From Clostridium sp. (GTDB lineage Bacteria > Bacillota_A > Clostridia > Lachnospirales > Lachnospiraceae), in the NCBI GenBank assembly GCA_023666975.1, contig JAMPAW010000055.1:1-21181 (forward strand): 21,181 nt of DNA, written 5' to 3'. The notes beneath the pieces are model-generated. The model made no database searches, had not been told where the DNA came from, and saw only the letters and a program-made list of their open reading frames with translations. The position numbers were made by a program, and so were the translations under genes. Shown piece after piece: positions 8,294 through 14,280 of this stretch (the first letter of the stretch is position 1; each line of letters starts with the position of its first letter).

Positions 8294-9091
8294 TTAGCAT
8301 TCAATGAGCGTGGAACACTGTTCACGGCTGGCCACCATGATATTGAAATCCCGGTAATCCGCACTGTATGCATTGCCGAAAAGTTCGGCCTTTACTGCTT
8401 CAAATGCAAGCTCCGGATAATTATTTTCTTTGCTTAAATGGCCTAAATAGATTCCTTTAATATGGTCATTTAACAATGCTCTTATCAACTGACCGCCCCG
8501 CTCATTCGACAGATGACCCTGTTTTCCTAAAATACGCTGCTTCAGCGGATACGGATACGGTCCTACCTCCAGCATCCGGATATCGTGATTGGCCTCAATC
8601 AACATTGCATCGGCTCCGGACAGTGAATCCACGATATGCTCGTCAAAATCACCCATATCCGTTGCTACGGAAACTTTCTTATTATCATCTGTTATCGTAT
8701 AACACACCGGGTCTGCCGCATCATGCCAAGTGCTGATTGGTTTGACCCATAAATCTTCAATTTGAAAACTTTCTTCCGGATTTACCCCATGAAATAGGGA
8801 AAAATCTACCTTGCCCAGCTGATTATACCGGCTGACGGCCTCTAAAGTCTTATTGGTTCCGTAAACGGGAATCCCATATTTCCTTAGGAAAACGCCCAAG
8901 CCGCTAATGTGGTCGGAATGTTCATGAGTGACCAAAATTCCGTCCAGTTCTTCCGGTTTTACATCAATGCTATGTAAGGCAGCTACTACTTTTTTTGTAC
9001 TGACGCCCACATCAATTAACAGGTGGGTATGTTCCGAACCGACGTATATACAATTCCCACTGCTTCCGCTATATAAGCTGCATAATCTCAT
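8294..9091 (-). CDS. MBL-fold metallo-hydrolase, WalJ/YycJ-like
   Basis: A 265-residue metallo-beta-lactamase-fold protein. The metal-binding motif THEHSDH lies at residues 55-61, with further ligands likely in STWHDAADP, VATDMGDFD and EANHD; the C-terminal GHLSKENN block supplies another His. The N-terminus (MRLCSLYSGSSGNCIYVGS) is characteristic of the YycJ/WalJ subgroup, which has been linked to DNA end processing or cell wall coordination in Bacillus-type bacteria; in those the gene sits beside walRK. No walRK genes are present here, so the substrate is left open. The ribosome binding site is poor (AAGGATATGG). It has its own predicted promoter and heads the run of minus-strand genes that includes the ACT and UPF0210 proteins. 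Confidence 0.9.
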   Translation of the reverse strand: MRLCSLYSGSSGNCIYVGSEHTHLLIDVGVSTKKVVAALHSIDVKPEELDGILVTHEHSDHISGLGVFLRKYGIPVYGTNKTLEAVSRYNQLGKVDFSLFHGVNPEESFQIEDLWVKPISTWHDAADPVCYTITDDNKKVSVATDMGDFDEHIVDSLSGADAMLIEANHDIRMLEVGPYPYPLKQRILGKQGHLSNERGGQLIRALLNDHIKGIYLGHLSKENNYPELAFEAVKAELFGNAYSADYRDFNIMVASREQCSTLIEC

Positions 9092-9138
9092 TTTACTACC
9101 ATATCCTTATCCCAAAATATCCTTTGCACCTAAACGCT

Positions 9139-9168
9139 ACTATACCACATATAGTGCCATTGTTTCAA
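9139..9168 (-). promoter_or_regulatory. Sigma-A promoter of the MBL-fold hydrolase gene
   Basis: On the minus strand, TTGAAA (9163-9168), an 18-base spacer and TATAGT (9139-9144) lie about 50 bases before the ATG at 9091, just beyond the short tandem repeats that end the upstream gene. Confidence 0.6.
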
Positions 9169-9175
9169 CAGAAAA

Positions 9176-9245
9176 ATGCCAAGTCTGCCCAGATAAAAAA
9201 TGTCAAGCTTGCTCAGATTAAGAAATGCCAAGTCCGCTGATTAAG
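9176..9245. repeat. Three imperfect 24-25-base tandem repeats
   Basis: Units start at about 9176, 9200 and 9225. Each begins ATGYCAAG, continues with a Y-rich stretch and ends in CAGAT or TGATTA followed by A/G-rich bases. One unit codes for the last residues of the small membrane protein ending at 9218, the second spans its stop and the third is non-coding. The pattern looks like old slippage duplication of the gene end. Confidence 0.7.
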
Positions 9246-9802
9246 CGCTCTGCCAAAACAAGAAGGCATATGAATAAAATCTGAATGCCCCAGAGTATGA
9301 TAAACAGATTTAAAATTTCCCGGTTCCATTTTCCTTTCCATGTTTCTCCTTCAACGATGTCAAAGTCAATTTTTTTCTCACTGCGCTCCCAGACAAAGCA
9401 GTCTTTCCCCATATACGAATATATTTTGACTTGTTCCGGGATTTGTTTTCGATATCGTTTCAATACCGGTGCGCTGATATAGGTATGTTCAAGATATTGT
9501 GCTTCGATTTGATAGCAGTGTATATACATGCCGCCGCCTTTTCCCCAAAGGTATTCACAGGATGCTTTTTGCAGTCGCTTTACCTGTGCAGTCACCAAAC
9601 GTCCATTCTCTATCACCTCGTCGAAGTTTTTCCGGCTGATCAACGTCTCAATGATACTCCAAACAAATACGGTGGAATACAGCATACAGACGATACATTT
9701 AATCATCCTATCAATATCCATTAATTCGTAATATAGAACAACAGCGACAATCATACCGGGAAACAGATAGGACAGATTCGTTTCATAGTACATTTTTTTC
9801 AT
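9218..9802 (-). CDS. Small membrane protein of unknown function
   Basis: A 194-residue protein, unrecognised at family level. Two hydrophobic segments lie at about 11-28 and 34-54, a soluble mixed alpha/beta stretch at about 60-160, and a third membrane segment at about 165-187. The soluble part (ENGRLVTAQVKRLQKA, then YQIEAQYLEHTYIS and VKIYSYMGKDCFVW) resembles DUF3592-like domains in layout, with the GRLVTAQV start of the first strand, but the match is by eye only. An AAGGT-type site lies before the ATG at 9802; a second ATG follows two codons later. Its ATG overlaps the stop of a short open frame upstream (ATGA). Its last codons lie in a tandem repeat, so the C-terminal residues may be recent. 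Confidence 0.7.
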   Translation of the reverse strand: MKKMYYETNLSYLFPGMIVAVVLYYELMDIDRMIKCIVCMLYSTVFVWSIIETLISRKNFDEVIENGRLVTAQVKRLQKASCEYLWGKGGGMYIHCYQIEAQYLEHTYISAPVLKRYRKQIPEQVKIYSYMGKDCFVWERSEKKIDFDIVEGETWKGKWNREILNLFIILWGIQILFICLLVLAERLISGLGIS

Positions 9803-9939
9803 TGGCAGGTACCTTCCTTTTTAAATGAAATTCGATAATCTTTGCCTTTTTCATTGCATTCATAATATTGGTTGCCTTTTTGATATGCTGACCAATTCAA
9901 ACAGGTTCTCTGCTGCGGCAAACAAGTATTTAGTAAAGA
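9799..9939 (-). pseudogene. Short decayed or minor open frame coupled to the next gene
   Basis: In the same frame as the preceding regulator fragment, 46 sense codons follow its amber stop (9940-9942) and end in a TGA overlapping the ATG of the small membrane protein. The last part (YYECNEKGKDYRISFKKEG) looks protein-like. There is no ATG, only TTG candidates, and no clear ribosome binding site. It may be a remnant of a longer gene or plain chance; a 46-codon open stretch is not rare. Confidence 0.25.
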
Positions 9940-10515
9940 CTAATGTAACCGATATACAATATTGTTTGTTTTACCCTCTGTCTCAACCACTCCCAAATCC
10001 ACCAGAATCTGCATATATCTCCAAGCTGTCGTTCTTGATTTTTGGATTTCTTCCATTACCTCTTGAATTGTTATTTTTTTCTGCTTTTCCAATCTTCTAA
10101 TAACCGAAATAAGCCTATCAAAATCTTTTTGTTTCAAAACTTGTTTCAAACTTGTTTCAAAACTTGTTTCATTTTGTAACAAGTTTACAGTTTCATCATC
10201 AGTTTCTTCCAAAAATGCAGGGTGAATCGGAATTCTAATTCTCATCGCCCTCCGATCTTCATCGGTAAAAAATTCCGCTCTTGGGGAACCATTTTTCTCT
10301 AACTCTTCTTGTATCGTAGGAATACCTGATGAATGTCCTTCTGATAAATCTAATTCTTTCAAAAATTCTCCCAGTCTTCTGTTGCGATAGAATCTGGAAA
10401 TAAATCTTTTTCCTTCAGCAATTGTTTTTTCGGAAATAGAACGGTCTATCCCTGGAAAATTCATAATATTTATGCAGTCTGGTTCTATCTCTATCGTCAC
10501 TGGTTCACAAGACAT
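9940..10515 (-). pseudogene. C-terminal fragment of an AlbA_2/HATPase_c_4 (RecG-like, COG2865) regulator
   Basis: A 191-residue frame resembling only the C-terminal part of a family usually of about 450-500 residues. Residues about 3-75 match the end of the HATPase_c_4 region (EPVTIEIEPDCINIMNFPG, YRNRRLGEFLKELDLSEGHSSGIPTI, KNGSPRAEFF), and the last 60 residues form a winged-helix domain (KKITIQEVMEEIQKSRTTAWRYMQILVDLGVVE). The N-terminal AlbA_2 (Schlafen-like) DNA-binding domain and the usual HRDY motif before EPV are missing. A TAA lies six codons upstream in frame, so no longer frame exists, and the ATG has only a poor GGGAAA site. It is most likely a 5'-deleted remnant, though the wHTH could still be expressed as a small protein. 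Confidence 0.7.
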
Positions 10516-10534
10516 AAATTTCCCAAATTTTTAA

Positions 10535-10563
10535 TTGATTTTGTACTTAAAATTTGATATAGT
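10535..10563 (+). promoter_or_regulatory. Candidate promoter of the small RNA-like unit, with overlapping dyad
   Basis: On the plus strand TTGATT (10535-10540), a 17-base spacer and TATAGT (10558-10563) form a plausible sigma-A promoter pointing away from the regulator fragment. The dyad TGATA-TAG-TATCA (10555-10567) covers the -10, as an operator might. No coding frame lies immediately downstream, which argues for a non-coding transcript. Confidence 0.45.
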
Positions 10564-10569
10564 ATCAGC

Positions 10570-10690
10570 GTACTTGATTGTGGTGTTCGCACTATACATG
10601 ATAGTATGATACACAATTGTTTATATTAATATCCCTCCACTGATTCTAGGTGTTCGCACTATTAGATAACTTGGGTGGGATATTTTTATT
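10570..10690 (+). ncRNA. Candidate ~120-nt small RNA with twin UUCG hairpins
   Basis: Between the promoter at 10535-10563 and a hairpin plus T-rich tail at 10629-10690 there is no protein frame. Instead the 14-mer GGTGTTCGCACTAT occurs twice (10582-10595 and 10649-10662). In RNA each copy folds as GGUG-UUCG-CACU. The first extends to seven pairs (UGUGGUG with CACUAUA), the second adds UCUA with UAGA across a two-base bulge. The similar loops suggest a repeated binding site, for a protein or for base pairing. No match to a known RNA family is claimed. The unit starts divergently from the regulator fragment, 20 bases from its start. Confidence 0.4.
10629..10690 (+). terminator. Terminator-like hairpin enclosing the second UUCG hairpin
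   Basis: ATATCCC-T-CC (10629-10638) pairs with GG-T-GGGATAT (10674-10683), nine pairs with one T-T mismatch, followed by TTTTATT. The loop is long because it holds the second GGTGTTCGCACTAT hairpin, so it may act either as a terminator or as the outer stem of the RNA. Confidence 0.4.
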
Positions 10691-10720
10691 TGTATTTGAC
10701 CAAATCACTTATATTCCGCC

Positions 10721-10777
10721 TATTGGTCAGCGATAGACTTTCAACCTAAACTACATATTGGTCAGTGGTAAACTTTC
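10721..10777. repeat. Two direct 22-base repeats upstream of the DUF3592-like gene
   Basis: TATTGGTCAGYGRTARACTT followed by TC occurs at 10721-10742 and 10756-10777, a period of 35 bases. A related inverted TGACCAA lies at about 10698-10704. The sites are 90-170 bases before the promoter of the plus-strand gene and could be regulator binding sites. Period and number are unlike a CRISPR array. Confidence 0.55.
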
Positions 10778-10860
10778 TTTATACACACATTCTAGCAAGT
10801 AAAAGAAGAAAGTCAATAGGACTTTCAGTAAAATTTTATGCTGTTCTTTTCAATGCCGTA

Positions 10861-10869
10861 TGGTATAAT
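10861..10869 (+). promoter_or_regulatory. Extended -10 promoter of the DUF3592-like gene
   Basis: TGGTATAAT is a perfect TATAAT with the extended TGn motif; the -35 region (near CTGTTC) is weak, as is common for extended -10 promoters. Transcription would start near 10876, which is downstream of the ATG at 10838 and supports the later start at 10910. Confidence 0.55.
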
Positions 10870-10909
10870 AAGCAATAGCATATTTATGAAAAAGCCTAGG
10901 AGGTGGATT

Positions 10910-11368
10910 ATGGATATAACTATAATCGTAGGTATCGCAAGTATATTCGTTATTTTTTTTGCTTTTTTAACCCCAATCATAATACTGATTGGCACAACTC
11001 GCAGCCGACATTTTAAGAAAATGAAAAACCAAACAGAAGCGCAGGGCAGGGTGACAGAACGGGAATATGTAGAGGCTCCCAGTTTCACCGATGGTTCCTA
11101 CGGTGGCGCAGATCATTATCAGGTTACTTATGACTTTGAAGACCGTTATGGAAATCATTTTGTAAAGCGTTTTGATACTGTGCGCTGCCCATTTAAAGAA
11201 GGTGACAATATCCTTGTCTATTATGATGCAGCAAATCCAAACGATTGCATTACCGATTATGAGGTAAAAATGTCTAAGGCTTTTCCGAGGAATGCTTTTT
11301 TTGCGATGTTAATTTTTGTAATGATATACATTGCAGCTTTTTTGTTTTTTATGTGGGCAAAAGGATAG
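10910..11368 (+). CDS. DUF3592-like two-pass membrane protein
   Basis: A 152-residue protein. The start at 10910 is chosen because AGGAGG lies six bases upstream and the predicted promoter falls after the alternative ATG at 10838. Transmembrane segments lie at about 3-27 and 129-149. The domain between them has the DUF3592 pattern: GRVTEREYV, a strand VTYDFEDRYGNHF, then FKEGDNILVYYDAANPNDC at about 95-113. Function of the family is unknown; such proteins are common in Firmicutes. It is the only plus-strand gene in this half of the window and is isolated, convergent with the nucleotidyltransferase gene 46 bases away; I see no clear terminator in that gap. Confidence 0.8.
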   Translation: MDITIIVGIASIFVIFFAFLTPIIILIGTTRSRHFKKMKNQTEAQGRVTEREYVEAPSFTDGSYGGADHYQVTYDFEDRYGNHFVKRFDTVRCPFKEGDNILVYYDAANPNDCITDYEVKMSKAFPRNAFFAMLIFVMIYIAAFLFFMWAKG

Positions 11369-11414
11369 TAGAAAAAATTGAAATTTGCTATCAAACAACG
11401 ACCTATCCCCCAAA

Positions 11415-12287
11415 TCAATACACCTCCCCGGCATCCTCCGGCAGCTCCTTTACATGCCTTAAAAATGCAGTTGCCGCCGCTGCTTCGTCAAAATTATAAT
11501 CATAGCCCAATTTGCCTGCCACAAAGCGGGCAGTGGAGTCAAACAAATCACACATGCAAAAAACACCCCTCCAGGCATCGTCAATACTTCCGCCAAAATA
11601 GGTATCCAGATAAGCCTGATATTCTTCCGCGCCAATCCATTTATATAAATATTTTGCCGATTTGCCTACGCTTACGGCAAACTCCGTCAAAATCCCCACT
11701 TTCCACGAAAGCATATTCTCCAATTGTTTGCGGACGACAAAATTTGCCATATCCTGAATGTACGGGATTTCCCTGCGCCAAAGCCCTTTTGCAAGGTTGT
11801 TGCTGCACCACCAGAATTCATTTGCGCAGGCGCTAAATTGTGCAGCGGTTGGTTTTTTGACATGGTAATCGGTATCTGCTGCCTGCGGTACTGCGGGCAA
11901 AACATTTTCCTTATCCAATAGAATCCGGCAGAGCTTGTCGTCAAAGATATGTTCCCTCGCATGCGTAGCCGACTCCACATGGAGGTCAATGCGGTTCCCG
12001 TCGTCAAACTGCATCAGCCAGCCATAGAAATTGTCTCTATCACTTGGAAAATCAGGGTGTTCATCGGGATACTGCATATACAATATATTGCCGAAGCGGT
12101 TAATCCAGTCTGCATCCCCGATAAAAGCCCTTGTCTCTTTTACGACAAACACGATATCGTAATCCTGAAAAATATCCTTTGGCACATTTACATTTGTCCG
12201 CGAACCGTTTAGATAAACGGCAAGAATCCGCTCGTCCGCATTTGCAATATCCAAAAACAGCTTGTACAAGGTCTCTTCGCTGCGCAT
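11415..12287 (-). CDS. Aminoglycoside 6-adenylyltransferase-like protein (ANT(6)/AadE family)
   Basis: A 290-residue protein of the Adenyl_transf family, matching the usual length. The nucleotidyltransferase core is LNGSRTN at residues 26-32 and the catalytic acidic pair in FQDYDIVFVV (D42, D44), followed by NRIDLHVE, which supplies the third acidic residue. The C-terminal half is the helical substrate-binding domain (FWWCSNNLAKGLWRREIPYIQDM). Family members transfer AMP to the 6-hydroxyl of streptomycin. Chromosomal relatives in clostridia are common and many have no proven resistance role. GGGAGGA precedes the ATG. Nothing mobile flanks it except the palindromic repeat upstream, so it appears resident rather than recently acquired with a transposon. 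Confidence 0.85.
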   Translation of the reverse strand: MRSEETLYKLFLDIANADERILAVYLNGSRTNVNVPKDIFQDYDIVFVVKETRAFIGDADWINRFGNILYMQYPDEHPDFPSDRDNFYGWLMQFDDGNRIDLHVESATHAREHIFDDKLCRILLDKENVLPAVPQAADTDYHVKKPTAAQFSACANEFWWCSNNLAKGLWRREIPYIQDMANFVVRKQLENMLSWKVGILTEFAVSVGKSAKYLYKWIGAEEYQAYLDTYFGGSIDDAWRGVFCMCDLFDSTARFVAGKLGYDYNFDEAAAATAFLRHVKELPEDAGEVY

Positions 12288-12330
12288 AAAATTCCTCCCA
12301 ATAAATATCTGCCTAAACGCTGTCAGCTAT

Positions 12331-12461
12331 TTATTCCCGCGAGCAATGAGCCAAGTGCCGTGCTTGCACGAGCATTTGGCGAATGCCGCGAGGGTGTCAA
12401 TACCCCGCTGCTTGCAGTGCTTCAAATTCCATGCCCCGTTGCTTGCAGCGGGGTTATTGAC
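12331..12461. repeat. Palindromic repeat element spanning the end of the serine hydrolase gene
   Basis: Two GC-rich hairpin blocks sit in an AT-richer setting. Block one (12350-12380) folds as GCCAAGTGC-CGTGC-TT-GCACG-A-GCATTTGGC and has weaker outer pairing from about 12336 to 12393. Block two (12396-12461) is bounded by GTCAATACCCCGCTGC and its inverted copy GCAGCGGGGTTATTGAC, and holds a local hairpin CCCCGTTGC-TT-GCAGCGGGG at 12434-12453. The motif CCCCGYTGCTTGCAG thus occurs twice in tandem. The last twelve codons and the stop of the hydrolase gene lie inside it. It resembles REP- or MITE-like elements; copy number elsewhere in the genome cannot be seen here. Confidence 0.7.
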
Positions 12462-14266
12462 TTCTTGCGCTCCACAAAATATCCGTTTACACTCGGTTCC
12501 ACTTTATGCTCCACAAATACACGCACACTTTCCGGCAGCTTATCCGTCAAGTCAATTTTTGTTCCTGCCAGCGTTGTTTCCCCATATAACACCTGGTCTA
12601 CAATCTCCCACATATCCGGGTATTCCTGACATTCAATCCCGATGCGGTTCTCCAGAATGAAAAATTTAATCAGGCGGCTGAAACCTGCCTCCGGAAATAC
12701 AATATCCAGCTTGACTACCGAATGTCCGTCCTCATCTGTTGCCGGATATACTTTCACGGCAATTTTCTGTTTATCCTGTCCAAGTGTTATCGTCTGATGA
12801 AAATATTTGGCATACCCTGCCTCAATAATCAGACGCTCTTTTTTCGCATTTTCCTTTTTTGTATGTTCTTTATAAAAGCATAATTTTATCGAATCGTCCT
12901 GCTTCTTAAAGGCGATATCGGTAACGACAAATGGCGGGCACTGATACATTCCCTGAAGCATATAGGGAAACAGTTTAATTGATGCCTGGTCAATATGTAA
13001 TCTCTTTCCGTCAAAAAGAGAAAGCATATTTTTTACTTTTACGGCATCGCTTTCCTTAAGCTGCTTCTGCTTAACGGCGTACAAAATAAACGGAGCCTCT
13101 TTGGTGATTTGGGGCAGCTGCCAGCCATTACAAAAAGCCCGAAACTCCTGCATGAATTTCCGGTAAGCATTTTTTTCCTTTAGTGCCGGATTGGGCCGAT
13201 AGAGCTTTTTATCCGTCATACATGCCGTAATATAGCGGACGAGCATGGAATCCGGAAACATTTTATCACTATGGGCATTCGTGGCTACAACAAGTTTATT
13301 CTTTTCGTCGATAATGACATGCTGTCCATACATTCCGCTCAGCATATAGAGACCGTCCGGTAAATACCAGAGTTGATAACCGTATCCCGTGGCAAGCTCG
13401 TCCACATCCTGAGAAACATTTACCTGCTTCATCTGGCGGATATAATCAGCCGGTATCAGCTGTTTTCCTTGAAATGCTCCGTCATTTGCAAGAAAGATAC
13501 CGATTTTTAACATGCCCTCTAAGGAAATGTGGAGTCCCCAGCCGCCACGTTCGATTCCCATAGGGCATAGCTCCCATTTTACATGATTAATCCCCAAAGG
13601 AGCAAAGAAGCGTTTCCGCAAGTATTCCATAACGCTCTCACCGGTAACCCTCGTGAGGATTGCCGACAGCATATAGGTATTCATGCTGTTATAGATAAAC
13701 CGGCTTCCCGGCTCACACTGGCAGTCTGTCAGCAGAAAGGCTTTCACCCAGTTTGTCTCAACAACGGAGGTCACTTCATTACATTTGGTCCCTGATGTCA
13801 TGGTTAAGAGGTGCTCTACCGTTATCTGCCGCACATATTTAGGCGTAAGCATCGTTTCATACTCCGGAAAAAAAGATAAAACCGTATCCTCTTTTTTTAA
13901 GCGTCCCTCTGATATCGCAAACATAATGCCTATTGCCGTCACCGTCTTACAGGTAGAGTTCGTGATATGGGGGGCAGCGGCACTGTACGGAGGACGATAT
14001 CCGGCAAAAATCAGTTCCTCGCCCTTGGCTGCTGCCAGACCGTCGAGTGCACAACGTCTGTCGGTTACCAGCTTCCGCAAAAGAACGGATAACTGCTCCG
14101 CATTGATTCCCAGGGAAGCCGTATCCCTTTTTTCCAAAGGAAGCTCCTCGATATCCTCGATTTCATGAAATTCCAGCATCGGGTATTCGTCCAAATCCGT
14201 ATCATGAAAATTATTTAAAAGCCTTGATAAATAATTTATGCCATAAAACTGTCTCGGTATATTCAT
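12422..14266 (-). CDS. Serine hydrolase of the class C beta-lactamase fold
   Basis: A 614-residue protein. The start at 14266 is chosen because AAAGGAG lies eight bases upstream; a longer TTG frame to 14284 would encode that site. Around residues 55-330 lies a beta-lactamase/penicillin-binding-like domain: nucleophile motif STCK (S104-x2-K107), YNS at 192-194 as second motif, and GMYGQHVIID near 330 in place of the usual K/HTG block. There is no signal peptide, so it is probably cytoplasmic. The C-terminal part (about 380-600) is beta-rich and unassigned. Relatives act as esterases, D-aminopeptidases or amidases; no substrate can be assigned. The start lies just after the RACo-like gene's stop (coupled). 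The last twelve codons are supplied by a palindromic repeat, so the natural end was probably near VERKK. Confidence 0.85.
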   Translation of the reverse strand: MNIPRQFYGINYLSRLLNNFHDTDLDEYPMLEFHEIEDIEELPLEKRDTASLGINAEQLSVLLRKLVTDRRCALDGLAAAKGEELIFAGYRPPYSAAAPHITNSTCKTVTAIGIMFAISEGRLKKEDTVLSFFPEYETMLTPKYVRQITVEHLLTMTSGTKCNEVTSVVETNWVKAFLLTDCQCEPGSRFIYNSMNTYMLSAILTRVTGESVMEYLRKRFFAPLGINHVKWELCPMGIERGGWGLHISLEGMLKIGIFLANDGAFQGKQLIPADYIRQMKQVNVSQDVDELATGYGYQLWYLPDGLYMLSGMYGQHVIIDEKNKLVVATNAHSDKMFPDSMLVRYITACMTDKKLYRPNPALKEKNAYRKFMQEFRAFCNGWQLPQITKEAPFILYAVKQKQLKESDAVKVKNMLSLFDGKRLHIDQASIKLFPYMLQGMYQCPPFVVTDIAFKKQDDSIKLCFYKEHTKKENAKKERLIIEAGYAKYFHQTITLGQDKQKIAVKVYPATDEDGHSVVKLDIVFPEAGFSRLIKFFILENRIGIECQEYPDMWEIVDQVLYGETTLAGTKIDLTDKLPESVRVFVEHKVEPSVNGYFVERKKSITPLQATGHGI

Positions 14267-14280
14267 CTTAACAACTCCTT

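Noticed and set aside
10721..10777. CRISPR array
   Set aside because: Only two copies, with a 13-base gap, and no cas genes, leader or further repeats.
11369..11414. Terminator between the convergent DUF3592-like and ANT(6)-like genes
   Set aside because: Only a weak GATAG/CTATC pairing is visible and no T-run pairs with it.
12262..12660. Plus-strand frames of 132 and 89 codons at the palindromic repeat
   Set aside because: They arise from the repeat and from antisense of the hydrolase gene; no start signals and no recognisable domain.
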